DNA of 64,000 nucleotides from Acytostelium subglobosum LB1 (lineage: Eukaryota; Evosea; Eumycetozoa; Acytosteliales; Acytosteliaceae), in NCBI RefSeq assembly GCF_000787575.1, contig NW_012236519.1:764256-828255 (forward strand). The letters are read 5' to 3'. The notes beneath the pieces were generated by a model, which saw only the letters and a program-made list of their open reading frames with translations, made no database searches and was not told the DNA's origin. The translations under genes and the position numbers were made by a program. Positions 31,907 through 43,274 of this stretch are shown here, one piece after another. Position 1 is the first letter of the stretch. Each line of letters begins with the position of its first letter.

Positions 31907-34548
31907 ATGTCAGTGTTCAAAAAGAAAGATAAGACTGAGAAGGATGACAAGAAGAAGAAGCATGATGATGGTATGTGTCTGTGAATGATTGTGGGCGTGG
32001 GTGGCTGACTGCGTGTGAATGTTCCTGATTTGGATATGATCACATGATGTACCATGGTACATCCATCAATCAAAATAATATTATGTTCCAGGTTCTAACC
32101 AACCAACTAATCAATCAATCAATCAAATAATAGACAAGTACTCACCAACCACCAGCTCACCAGTGAGCTCCACTCTTGGTAATGTGGCTACACCAGTGCC
32201 ATTCGCTGATGAGGAGAGAATCAGACGTGAGGAGGAGGAGAGAAAGAAGAAGTTGGACGAGCAGAAGCGCAAGGAGGATGAGGACCGCGCCAAAAAGGAG
32301 CAGCTCGAGAAGCAGCGTCGCGAAGAAGAGGAACGCAAGAAATCATCTGCAGCCAACGACGAGATGAACGAAGAGTTTGAGATTCAAAGTTTGGACCAGC
32401 AAGGCAAGTCTGCCAGTGCCGGCACCCAAGACCTCTTCTCCTTCTTCCCAAATGAGGTCTACTCTGCCTATGACAAGCTCCAGGCATTCTCCAGAGAGTA
32501 TGTAGTCGATCATGGATCCCCAATCAATCAATCAATCAATCACTAACATTACCGCCCGCCGCCACACAAACTACAGCCTTAACACATCGATCGCTCAGCC
32601 AGAGATTGTGTTTGTTGGACCAAAGAGCTCAGGCAAGTCTAGCTTGGTTGAGGCATTCATTGGACGCCCATTGAACATTGTTGGCGCGCTGGGATGCTCA
32701 AAGAGATCGATCCACTTCCAGTTTGTTAACAATGCCGAGTGCGAGGTGGCCAAGGTCACCGTCAAGAGAGACGCCCTGATCAAGGAGCTCGACCACGACG
32801 TCGTCATCACCGTGGAGCAGCTAAACGACACTTTGAACCGTCGCAACACCGTCATCTCGGACGAGCCCATCTACGTGCTCATCGAGTCCAGGTCCACACT
32901 CAACCTGACTCTGATCGACACCCCGGGTCTCGTGGCCGACGGTGCCAACGATCACGCCAAGATCGACGCTATAGTCAGCGCCATCCTGCGTCCCAACCAC
33001 CGTCTGATCGTTGCCGTCGAGCCATGCGGCGACTGGGCCAACATGACCATGCTGCCATTTGTCAAGCGTGTGGACCCCGAGCTCAGCCGCTCCACCTTTG
33101 TCTTCACCAAGTTCTTCAACGTCATCCAGGACTTCAACTCGACTCGCTCCGTCAACCGCTTCCTTGCCGGCGCCGTCTCTGACATTAAGAGTTTCTTTGT
33201 CACTATCCCCAACCACAAGATCCGCGCACGCTTCGCCGACCCAGCCAGCTTCCAGGAGAAGCTGGCCCAGGCATACAAGCGTGACATGAACGCACTGGAG
33301 CAGTTCCAGTACGATAAGCGCTATGAGCGCAACATTGGAGTGACCCCCTTCCGCAGATACATCCTCAACATCATCTGGAAGTCCTACCAGGACGGCATTC
33401 CCCGCATCCTCAAGCACCTGCGCGCCAAGCGCCAGGCCGCCGAGATCGCCCTGAACGATCTGCAGAAGCAGTCATCGTCGCTGGACGCCACCATGCTGCG
33501 CGCCGTCGCATCGCACTACACCGTCGGCTTTTTGCAGATCACCGAGAAGCTGCTGGCGGGTACCAGTGAGGGTAACCCCACTGTGAATGGTCAAACACTG
33601 GAGGAGGAGAAGCACCAACAGGGCGACGGCGGCGACTGGGTCGACCTGTACAACCGCCCAATCAAGTTTGACGCTGAGGAGTGGGGCATCGCCTACTGGA
33701 ACAGCAAGCTCTACGGAGGTCAGCAGTTTGAGCGTCTCATGTCTGAGTTCAAGGCCGTCTGCGACAACACCAAGATCACCGAGGTCACTCTGGACGACGT
33801 GGCCACCGCGTCGGGCATCAACAAGCTCAACAACATCCCCAACTACGCCTGGGCTGCTTGCGACCTCGCTCAGCAAAAGTCTCAGGACGCCATGGTGCCA
33901 TTGATCGAGCAGCTCTGCGAGCGCGCCATCTATATCATGAAGCGTCTGGCCGACGTTGCCGACAAGGTGGTGGACTCAAGAAAGAAGAACCGCATCACCG
34001 CCAGCAGCGGTCTGGCCGGCGGCCGCTTCGACATGGAGAACATCGACCAGTACCCATACTTCACTCACCATGTGCGCGACCTGTTCTTCAAGTTCATTGA
34101 GCAGGCCAGCAAGATCTGCAAGGAGAAGTGCATGGACGAGTTCTACTCGACGCGCACCATCTACTGGGAGCTCACCGAGCATCCAGACCAGTCGCTGCCC
34201 GTCGTAAGGAACGACCACCAGGACACACGCGCCACCGTCGAGCATCTGACAACACAGTTGTTCGAGTCAATCAGGAAGCGCATCACCAAGAACGTGCTGT
34301 TGAAGTTCTACAACTTCTTCCTGGTGCCCATCCAGACCGACCTCTGGAGCGAGATCCAGGGCAAGATCACCTGTCTGTCCAACGAGTCGCTCGAGCAGAT
34401 CTTTGAGGTCAACGCCACCAAGGAGCAACTCAAGGAGGACGAGAAGAACCAACAGGTCATCCTCGAGAAGTACACCAAGAACGACGAGCTCTTCTTGAAG
34501 GCTGCCTCACAGTTCTGTCATCCATTGTCAACTGCCTCAGTACAATAA
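31907..34548 (+). CDS. dynamin-like GTPase of the DlpA/DlpB (ARC5-related) group
   Basis: Large GTPase; the amoeba DLP group is linked to cytokinesis. Exons 31907-31970, 32134-32497 and 32577-34548 give 799 aa; introns are 163 and 79 bp. The N-terminus is an unusual Lys/Glu-rich charged coil (KKKDKTEKDDKKKKHDD, then DEERIRREEEERKKKLDEQK) of about 120 residues not found in classical dynamins. The G domain starts near 150: P-loop FVGPKSSGKSSLVEAF, switch region GCSKRS, DTPGLVADGAN (G3) and FVFTKFFN at G4, where the usual TKxD aspartate is an Asn (TKFFN). The middle and GED-like helical parts follow (FIEQASKICKEKCMDEFYST, DQSLPVVRNDHQDTRATVEH). No PH or Pro-rich domain. Strong GC-ending codon bias suggests good expression. 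Which DLP paralogue it is cannot be fixed here. Confidence 0.88.
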
Positions 34549-34618
34549 AGTACATCCTACATCTAACATTCACTAATCAATGATTATGTTGTAGTAGTAA
34601 TAAGCTCGGTTGGATTGA

Positions 34619-35669
34619 TCAATCCAATCGTTTATTCGTACTCTCAAAGGTGTATTCACGCTCGACTCTTGAGTTGTCGACAATGATGTACTCTGCAGCA
34701 TCGTTGATACCCAGTCCAGTGGCGTCAACAAGTGATCGCTTAGGTGAATTATCCAAACTACTATTGCTGCTACTACTGCTGTCGCCATCGTGATCCTCCT
34801 CTAGGATGAGAGGCAGTGCCTTCTCCAGGTCCAGGTCGATCATATCGTCCATCTCCACGGTGCTGTTCTCCTCCAGCATGGCTCTGTTCAATGTGCGTTT
34901 GGTGACAATGGTGATGACCAGAATGATGACCACTGTGAATATAGTTGCCACTGAGATAAATATCAGCTGTTCTTGCTTCTCGCCCGAATCATCCGAGTAG
35001 ATCTCTGTCAAGTTCCTCATCAAACTGCCCAGATATGTGTATGCCACTGTACATGGAATAAGGCCAGCTGTTGTCGCCAGCCAATACTTGCTAAACTTAA
35101 CCTTTGTCGCTCCAAATATATAGTTACAGATACCTATAATGTCATGTTAATGTTAGTGTTTGTTGTTGTTGCGTGTGGCCAACCGACGGATAGACAGCTG
35201 TCTACTTACCAAAAGGTATGACTGGAGATAGACGTAAGAGGAAGATGATTAGTAGACCATTCTTGGCTACTGCTGTATCAATCTGACTGTATCGTTTGTT
35301 TGACTTGATTTGTTTCTCGGCCCACTCTCGCGTCAGTGAACGTCCAATGAAGAAGGCAAGCACGGCACCAAGGTCGCAACCGACTACGGTGGCAAATGAT
35401 CCGAGATAGACGCCAAACAGGAAGCCGGCGGCCAGGTTGATGGGTGTGCCGGGGAAGCAGAACACCAGCGACACAGAGTATATAAGCATTATTACAATAC
35501 TGCCCCAGAATGGTGGCATGTTCTTTACGGTGTACATAAAGTTTAGAGTCATTGTCTGTACAGGTGAGTCTGGCACCATTAACAATATAAACAATATAGT
35601 GATTGTTATCCCCAGAAGGATTACCAACGACAACTTTGTATACTTTCTCCAATCCATTCTTAAGTTCAT
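34619..35669 (-). CDS. VTT-domain (TVP38/TMEM64, SNARE-associated Golgi) membrane protein
   Basis: Exons 35669-35210 and 35133-34619 (intron 76 bp) give 324 aa. TM helix at about 12-33; then the VTT/DedA core with SIVIMLIYSVSLVFCFPGTP, INLAAGFLFGVYLGSFATVV, GCDLGAVLAFFIGR, LLIIFLLRLSPVIPFG and ICNYIFGATKVKFSKYW, matching the F/PGxP...G..FG...G and R.SP..P.....N...G pattern. A last TM helix (about 217-240) precedes a cytosolic acidic, Ser-rich tail. The family includes ER/Golgi scramblase-like proteins (TMEM41B, VMP1, TVP38). The tail ends near the dynamin-like gene's 3' end (convergent, 70 bp apart). Confidence 0.88.
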
Positions 35670-35715
35670 GTTATCGTTGTTATATGTGTATGTGTATGTG
35701 TGTATGTGTTGTAAA

Positions 35716-35716
<1 letters not shown>

Positions 35717-35786
<70 letters not shown>
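35717..35786. repeat. (ATCT)n microsatellite
   Basis: About 17 perfect ATCT units, directly upstream of the VTT gene's start (on the minus strand, AGAT units in its leader or promoter). A (TGAT) run follows. Confidence 0.95.
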
Positions 35787-36583
35787 GATTGATTGATTGA
35801 ATGATTGATTCTCCTGTCTGTCTCTCTTTTGTTATAATGTTATATATTAAATGTATGATATAAGTTGTTTCTCTCTATTAACCTGTAAATCTAATAAGCT
35901 CGGATGCTATACTAATACTAATACTAATACTAATAATATTGAGTAAGTAAGTAAGTCGGAGTCAGAGTGCAAGTTGACAGAGATAAAATGTATTGTTGCT
36001 GTTGTTGTTGTTTAAAGGGTGAGGGTTTATGTGTGTGTGTATTTGTAATTAAACACATAAATGTGAGTGGAATGAATGAGTGTAGAGGTACGATTAGTTG
36101 GAAGATAATGTATGTGTGTGTTTATAAATATTTGTGTGTATTAAAGCTGGCTAACTAACTTCATGCTATCATGGCGACGTGGGGGATGGGGGAAGCAACA
36201 TAGATGACAACAACCCAGGGCTAAACTTGACACACCCAAAAGAAATCGGAGGCTTGGGAAGAGGGATATATTTGATTGATCATATTTTCATTAATAAATA
36301 TCTTTATTACAAATAAATATAAGAATCAATGAATGAATGAATGAATGAATGAATGAATAAATGAATGAAAGTGCAACTAACTCATGATCTCATTCTATCC
36401 ATCTATCTTAGATCAAACCTAACTTTAGTTTATGAGTGTAACACAAACTTGAAGTCAACCTATCATCTCAAGTGTTACATTTCATGTTCACAAAGTAACG
36501 AGAATGTATTATATATTCAAGGAGTCTGGAAATAATGCATTCAAATTTATTATTATTATTAACTATTATTATTATAATAAGAA
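35787..36583. other. intergenic region
   Basis: About 800 bp of AT-rich sequence with (GAAT)n at 36326-36368, an (ACTAAT)n run at 35909-35937 and no credible gene. Precedes the first of three tandem two-TM genes. Confidence 0.45.
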
Positions 36584-37159
36584 ATGAATACTAAACAAAT
36601 ATTAGTAATACTCTCTATTATTACATTTATGTTTATAGGTACCTTGGCATTAAGTATATTATATTTTAGATATCAACTAGACAGTCTAACTTCAACTCAA
36701 TGTATTGTAACCAATTGTAATGTTCAATCTGCATCATGTATTGATAGACACAATTGGAAATCAGTCAAGAAGATGGAGTCCACTCAAGACCAATCATCAT
36801 CATCATCATCATCAATGTCAATTGGTACACCATGTTATATCGTAGAGATAACAATGTTGAATATATACAAAGGATTGAACTACTCAAGGACAGAGAGATG
36901 GGATACATTCAACACCAAAGTGGATGGAGATTCATTCTGTGATCGAACACATAATATTACATGTTATTTCAAAAAACATGATCCGGAGGATTTATCAACA
37001 CAAAAGAGGAGGCCACTCACTGTCAGTATAATAATGGTATCAATATTCACTGTATTAAGTTTCCTCAGCTTATTACTCACTTTCATTATTTATAACATAT
37101 ATAATCCAATATGTTATTTACATCAATACCAATACCAATCAATTGATGACAATGAATAA
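36584..37159 (+). CDS. two-TM protein with Cys-rich ectodomain (family member 2)
   Basis: 191 aa, single exon. TM1 about 8-30 (VILSIITFMFIGTLALSILY); loop with TQCIVTNCNVQSASC, a Ser-rich insert, PCYIVEI, a YKGLNYSRT element, SFCDRTHNITCYFKKHDPED; TM2 about 148-170. Pattern and order of Cys match the other three members (8.6, 37.4 and 38.2 kb), with CYxxxxxP before TM2. Cytosolic ends are short. Several N-x-S/T sites. Tandem with members 3 and 4, so local duplication built the cluster. Function unknown; the topology recalls BK-channel beta subunits. Confidence 0.7.
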   Translation: MNTKQILVILSIITFMFIGTLALSILYFRYQLDSLTSTQCIVTNCNVQSASCIDRHNWKSVKKMESTQDQSSSSSSSMSIGTPCYIVEITMLNIYKGLNYSRTERWDTFNTKVDGDSFCDRTHNITCYFKKHDPEDLSTQKRRPLTVSIIMVSIFTVLSFLSLLLTFIIYNIYNPICYLHQYQYQSIDDNE

Positions 37160-37418
37160 TTAAACTTTGATTCATTTAAGCCCTGCAATGCAAAGACTAA
37201 CCTCAAAGGGGTGAGAGCAATCACTGATCAGAATCGTGTGTGGGTGATAGTGTGATTGGTTGTTTGTAATGTGTGGTCAATTGTAATAGTTTGAATGGAA
37301 GGTGTACTCAACAACATAAGTTGTGATGATAAGGTTGTAGTTGTATTGTATTATTATTGCAATCAATACTATATACAATACTAAACAGATAAATATTAAT
37401 ATAAATAATAACAATATA

Positions 37419-37976
37419 ATGGCCAGAACTCTAACTTACTTGATAATACATGGATTCTTTACATTCTTGTCTTTGGCTGCAATGATTGGATCAATATTTC
37501 TATATGTTTATCAAACTAATGGTGTACAAACATCAACATGTTTAATAACAGAGTGTCATGTACTAGGACACTATCATTGTTTTGGTAACAATGGAACATC
37601 ATTCTATAAGTGTTACGTCAGTTCGGCAACCATCAATCTAGATTACGATGGAAGAAACTATACCAACTCTGGTCAGAACTTTGGCAATGCACCAACATAT
37701 GATGGCGCCCAACAATTTTGTAGCAACACAACATATCTTGATTGTTACTACTCTTTACATAACCCGAGCGATGTATCAATCTCAAAGGGAAGGCCAGCAC
37801 TTGGAGGATTCCTCTCAATAGTATTCGCCTGGGCTGTTGGAATCACTTTGGCAGTGTCATTCATTTATCACGCATATGTATATATTAGCAACAAAACAAG
37901 AGGAGGTTACCAGACTATTGAAGAAGGCTCTACACCAATGGGCACCCCAGATGGATGGTCATCAACTCCATTATAA
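37419..37976 (+). CDS. two-TM protein with Cys-rich ectodomain (family member 3)
   Basis: 185 aa from ATG 37419 (MARTLTYLIIHG), chosen over upstream in-frame codons because TM1 starts soon after. TM1 about 8-30; loop STCLITECHVLGHYHC, KCYVSS, LDYDGRNYTNSGQNF, FCSNTTYLDCYYSLHNPSDV; TM2 about 128-152, then a cytosolic tail of about 35 residues rich in G, T and S. Closest to member 1 through L-x-Y-(D/E)-G-(R/K)-NYTNS, despite lying 28 kb away. Confidence 0.72.
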   Translation: MARTLTYLIIHGFFTFLSLAAMIGSIFLYVYQTNGVQTSTCLITECHVLGHYHCFGNNGTSFYKCYVSSATINLDYDGRNYTNSGQNFGNAPTYDGAQQFCSNTTYLDCYYSLHNPSDVSISKGRPALGGFLSIVFAWAVGITLAVSFIYHAYVYISNKTRGGYQTIEEGSTPMGTPDGWSSTPL

Positions 37977-38167
37977 TCTAATAACAACTCATTAAATCAA
38001 GTTAAAAACAGTGTTTGCAAAAAAGTGATCAAAATCAGGATTTCTCCAAACATTGTTCAAGTTACAAAGGCCTCAATTCAATCAATGATTCCTATTCAAA
38101 ACGGCGTCATTGATTGATTAGCCTTTCATTACTTACACATACACATACTCATAACATATACATAGAG

Positions 38168-39031
38168 ATGGAGTTGATCGATGCCCTGAAAGAATGGTTC
38201 AAAGTTCAAACACCAGTCAAGATTAATTGGATAGTACTATTTATAACATTCACTATCTCATTTAGTATGCTATGGTTCGAATCTGACATTTACTTTAATG
38301 GAATCGACACCATCAATGAGGCCCAATGTGTTCTCTACAACTGCACAGTACAACAAACAGATTGTGGAATCATCAATAGCAAAAGAAGACTGAATATCAC
38401 CTCCTCCATCATCAAAAATAACATCATAACCTGTACTATTAATAATAATAGTATTAGTAATACAACACCTACCCCTGAGCAATGTCCAAGTACTTCAGCA
38501 GAACTAACTGCAACAGCATCACCGATCACTGCAAGACATAAGTGCTACCAACCCATCTTTGATCTGGGTATCAAACTCAATGGACAATGGTACAATTCAT
38601 CTGGAAAGTCTTTCCACAACTCAACAGACACATGTCAGGAAGCCTGTGACTTTTGCAACAATGTACACAGTACTACATGTTTCTACGAACCAGGCAAACC
38701 CGATGTACTGGTATTGAAAAGGAATCATTACCAATATTGGTCATTCATTCTTACACTACTCTTCTTAATATATTGGTTGTCCGATGGTTTGGTGGCGGTC
38801 ATCAACATTGGCAAGGCCATCTTTAGAGTTTTCCGTCCTATTGACCTCCAACAACAACAGCAACAACAACGCATGGGAAGAACAAGCTACGATAGCCTCG
38901 AAGACCCTGACATGAATACGTACCAAACAAAATCAATCAGTGTATCTGAAAACCCATCACAAAAAGATGGTGAACCTGGAAGTAGTAATGGTGGACAACC
39001 AAATGATCAAGGTTATCAAATTATATCATAA
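38168..39031 (+). CDS. two-TM protein with Cys-rich ectodomain (family member 4, long)
   Basis: 287 aa from ATG 38168 (MELIDALKEWFK). TM1 about 20-38; the loop is longer than in siblings, with QCVLYNCTVQQTDC, an Asn/Ser/Thr-rich insert, KCYQPIFDLGIKLNGQWYNS, two extra Cys (CQEACDFC), and TCFYEPGKPDVLVL; TM2 about 197-215. The cytosolic tail is much extended (poly-Q, then S/P/G-rich). This C(F/Y)YxPxxPxVxxLK string is the closest match to the BK-beta-like pattern. Family membership is clear; role unknown. Confidence 0.7.
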   Translation: MELIDALKEWFKVQTPVKINWIVLFITFTISFSMLWFESDIYFNGIDTINEAQCVLYNCTVQQTDCGIINSKRRLNITSSIIKNNIITCTINNNSISNTTPTPEQCPSTSAELTATASPITARHKCYQPIFDLGIKLNGQWYNSSGKSFHNSTDTCQEACDFCNNVHSTTCFYEPGKPDVLVLKRNHYQYWSFILTLLFLIYWLSDGLVAVINIGKAIFRVFRPIDLQQQQQQQRMGRTSYDSLEDPDMNTYQTKSISVSENPSQKDGEPGSSNGGQPNDQGYQIIS

Positions 39032-39321
39032 GTAATAATAAATGATTTTTACAGGTAGTTTAGATGGTTCGGTTATACCTTCACACTACAGTGTGTCCAC
39101 TTCTGATCACGATACCAGTGTGTGGGATATTTAACTTTTTGATCAAAACACAAGATCGATGCATTTTTCGGGGGTCAAAGATATTTTTTCAAGTCCTTGG
39201 GTACCCATCGGTTTAGATACCTGTCTCGTTCACCAATCAGATATTCCTTAGTGAAGATATTCAATCATTCATACATCATATCTTACTATCATACTATATA
39301 TATTTATTTATTTAACAAATA

Positions 39322-42300
39322 ATGAATTATTACATCATTTATATCTTTATTACAATTATATCATTGATATCAGTCAATGCTCAGATATATCCATTCCCAT
39401 CAAATAGTTTATCACCTCATTATTATGAGTTTGTAATGAATAATATGACATGGGTGGATGCCAATAACTATTGTAACTCTAGACTTGTTATGGATTTGAA
39501 AGGATACCTGGTAACGATCACAACGAATGAGGAGAATGACTTTATCGATAGAATGACCAGACAACTATGGTCACCATTATGGAGAAGTTATTGGATATCA
39601 GGCCTTAGCAAGTCACGTCCTGACAGAGACTTTGGAATATATTACTACAGCTCAGGTCCAGAATCTGGCACACTCATGTACGATGTTTACACAGACAAGG
39701 TATGTTTTGATTGATTGATTGATTGAATGATCCCTTCCCTTTCCCATCCTAACATTCAATCAATCCTTCAATCATTCATGAATCAAGTGTACAACTTTTT
39801 GTAACTTTGATGCTAGTGAACCAAACCTACAACCTGATGATAATGAGATATATCTAATGTCTTATCATTCTCTCAATGGATCTTGGAACAATATTGAAGG
39901 TCCCAAAACTATGTTCTATTTTGTTTGTGAATATGGAGGACTCCAAGGTATGCCTGATCACTCACTCAACATTCAATCATCATTCACTAACTTACAATAA
40001 CTCAAACATCATCAGACCCATATATCCCACCGATCCGAATTGGTGCCGATCAAGTGATCAACATTACAAACTACTCTGGAATAGACTTTAAAATACCAAT
40101 AGATATTGAGTTCACCAAACGATCAACTGGTGAGAAGGTCAATTGTACAAATCCAGTTGGATCAAGTTATGGTGGAATCTATTGTATATTAGACAAGTCA
40201 GGTTCAGGTTCATACAACGTTCGGATTACCAATGGTCAGACTATCTTGAACACAACATTCCAATATCGACCACCAAGGATAACAGTAATCTATCCAGAAT
40301 TCAACTCAACTGGATATGTTAGTTTGACAAAAGGATCAACTTTGACAGTATCTGGTGATAACTTTGCCTCTGATTCATTGATGTCGATACACTTTGCCGA
40401 TGGTACCAACTGTGCCAATATCTCAACAATCAAGACAGGAGTACTCAAGTGTACTTTGGACAAAGATATCCTTAATATTGAAAACTCCATACTTCCAATC
40501 ACCATTATTGCCGACTCAATCTATGGACAATCAATCAAACCTGCCTTTGGTATGTTAACACTTCCTTCTCTCCTTTAGATCCTTATCCTAACAAGCAATC
40601 ATTAATCAATCAAACATATAGCATTCAACAAAACAAGGTTTGTGTCTTGTTGGAAACCAAACAACTCATTCAATGACTCGTTGGATTATATTCATCGAAT
40701 GGCAGTTGAGGGGCTTGGTGGATACATGACAGCGGTGGACTCGCCCCAGCTCTCTGATTTTATGATTCGACTTTGTAATCATGTATTCTACAACCAATAT
40801 TGGACGTCATTGTCATTTGATCAATCACAATCTGCTTGGACCAGGAGTGATGGTCCACCTGGTATCAAAGGCACTCAGGTCACTCCCTACCCCAATGTAG
40901 CGCCACTGCCCTCCAACGAACCCAAAACATACTACTCATACGATGTATACTCTGGCCAATACACTCCTACCAATCAGAGTCAAGCAGAGATACTTTGGTG
41001 GGGAGTGATTGCTGACCACTATGCAAAAGGTATAGCATCACTCGAACACATGATCATTCAATCAATCAATGACCCTAACTCATGATAATCAATCGATCAA
41101 TTAATCAATGATGTAGCACCGAAACAAGTACGATCAACATTTTCATACCTTATGCCAACTGAAGGTGACATTATTGATGTTGGAATTATGGAAGCTGGAA
41201 CACAGTTGGACACCAACTACTTTTATTTCCAAGGTCAGAAGCATGAGTATCAGAGGGACATGTTCTTGGAGATTGATCCGACTGACATGTTGAGTCCCGA
41301 TCACACCACAAAGATATGGATTAGAATCCCTCCAGGATATGGTCAAGGTTCTTTCCCCGTCTGGTTCTCAATTGAGAATCAATACATCAACTTGACATCA
41401 CCGCTCAACGAGACATTCGTTCAATACTACCGACCCAGTATTTACTCTGCAACACCACTTCTCTCTGATGGTGGATGGATCACATTGACTGGTGCCAACT
41501 ACTACAACACTTCTACATTGCTCAATGTTACCATCGGAGTGATGTCGTGTACCAATGTAATCATGTTGGTACCGCATTACAAAGTTGCATGTTACATCCC
41601 CGACCCAGTTGGGGAGATTTCCAGACCTATAAATATCACAGTCGAACTTGGTGGACAGATCAATGATCAATTCGAGTACCAGTTCAGTGCTCCACAGGTA
41701 CTCAGCGCCAACTCTGGATTTGCCAACACTACCACATTGATCACAATCAATGGAAACAACTTTGGAACCAGACGTCTAAGTGTAACAATAGGTCCCAACA
41801 ACGAACCTTGTTATAACTTGACTTACATCACCTCATCAAGAATCCAATGCTACTTTGATGGAGTCACACCTCAGATTGGCAACACAACCATGAACATAAC
41901 AGTCACCTCTGGTTTGCTATCGGGTATCAATCAAGTATTCTACTATAATCCCAAACAATGTCCAATGACCAATGGCAAACAATGTAATGACAAGGGTGCA
42001 TGTGTACTTGGAACATGTCGTTGTGATGAAGGATGGACTTTATTAGATGATTGTTCCAAACCTGGTACACCTGGAGGTGTTCCAACTATCATCAATGGCA
42101 CCGTGGTCAACCCATCCAATGTCAACTTCACCAGCGCCATCATATACCTTCGAGAGTCTGATCAGATCCAGAATACAGTGCGATCAGTCAAGATGAGTGA
42201 TGTCAAATGGACCTCAAACAATGTGACTGGTGAGTTGAATGGTACCCTGTCAGAGAACGTCGATCCCTTCTACATCTTGATCAACATAACATTGATCCAA

Positions 42301-42909
42301 CAGGCTAGAGAGATTGAGTTTGCTGGCGAGACACTATATCTCGAGCCCAACTCTGTCAAGTTCACCATCTCGATACATCAATGGAAGTTCGCCAGCACTC
42401 TCAACACTTTGGAGCTCATCTTTGAGTCGAGGACAGCCAAGCAGGCGGATGATGGCTGCTCGAGTCGCGCCACCACCGTCAACACATCAGACAACCAACT
42501 CTTTATTGAAGCAGGTACATCTGTATTCATTGGATCATTCGCCTCACATATGTATGTCGATGGTAGGGTAGTCACGTCCAACCAGTATCTTCTCGACGCT
42601 ACCGATCCCATTCTTCAAGAGTTGGTGTCGCAGTCCAAGGACTCTGACTTTGTTGTGGCGGCATCCATCCCCATCCCACACTTTAACGATCATTGTCTGA
42701 TCGATCCAACATTCCAATCATTGATTGTACCGAGTGAGACCAACTGTGGATTAGATCGTTGGAAGATTATCTTAATAGCTGTACTATGTGGTGCATTTGT
42801 TGTATGTGTGATCACCGCTGCATCCATCTTCCTCTACAAACGTATGAGTGATAGGAGGGACAACCAAAGGATTGAGATGAAGCTACGCAATGCTTCAGGA
42901 CATAAATAA
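39322..42909 (+). CDS. C-type lectin / IPT-TIG / EGF single-pass surface protein (ComC-like)
   Basis: Exons 39322-39699, 39788-39947, 40016-40549, 40622-41029 and 41117-42909 give 1090 aa. Signal peptide 1-20 (ISLISVNAQ). Two C-type-lectin-like domains: about 30-175 (MTWVDANNYCNSRL, YLVTITTNEEN, FYFVCEYGG) and about 360-490 (CWKPNNSFNDSLDYIHRMA, GGYMTAVDSPQLSDFM). Between and after them lie IPT/TIG beta-sandwiches (GSTLTVSGDNF, GWITLTGANYYN, TLITINGNNFG). An EGF-like Cys module (CNDKGACVLGTCRCDEGW) and a ComC-type beta domain (VSVKMSDVKW-like region) follow. One TM near 1045-1068 (IILIAVLCGAFVVCVITAAS) and a short basic tail. Many N-glycosylation sites. Likely a cell-surface receptor or adhesion protein. 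All four splices keep the frame; introns are rich in AATC/TGAT repeats. Confidence 0.85.
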
Positions 42910-42983
42910 ATCGAACCAATCAAACATAGTTAGTTATAAATATGTTTGCTTGATGTGATGAGTTAAAGTAGATATTGTTTACC

Positions 42984-43151
42984 ATGAGGTCACATGTGGA
43001 GTTGGGAAGTCTCATTCTTGATACCACCGATCCAATCAAAAAATGTGATCTATTTGCTGCTCGAGGTCCAAGTGCAAAGAAAATGATGGGCTTTGTTGAG
43101 TCCATTTACCAAAATATCCATCAAGGTTCGACCACTCCTTCCAATGGGTAG
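42984..43151 (+). CDS. small orphan ORF, 55 aa
   Basis: ATG 42984 to TAG 43151: MRSHVELGSLILDTTDP, then CDLFAARGPSAKKMMGFVES and IYQNIHQGST. Codon usage and residue mix look coding, unlike random sequence, but no partner exon is visible and no family is recognised. Could be a gene fragment or a true short gene between the lectin-type receptor and the LysM gene. Confidence 0.3.
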   Translation: MRSHVELGSLILDTTDPIKKCDLFAARGPSAKKMMGFVESIYQNIHQGSTTPSNG

Positions 43152-43274
43152 TGATCCAAGGGACAGACTAACTTCCAGCACTTGGTATCCAACAACATGT
43201 ATCATATCAATCATTCAAACAATCATTCAATCAATCAATCAGTTAATCACTCACTTATTCTCAACAAATAGACG

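Noticed and set aside
32821-33417. 198-codon frame antisense to the dynamin-like gene
   Set aside because: Shadow frame; the sense strand encodes the G domain.
35717-35786. ATCT array considered as CRISPR-like or telomere-like repeat
   Set aside because: Simple four-base microsatellite without spacers; a eukaryotic genome context.
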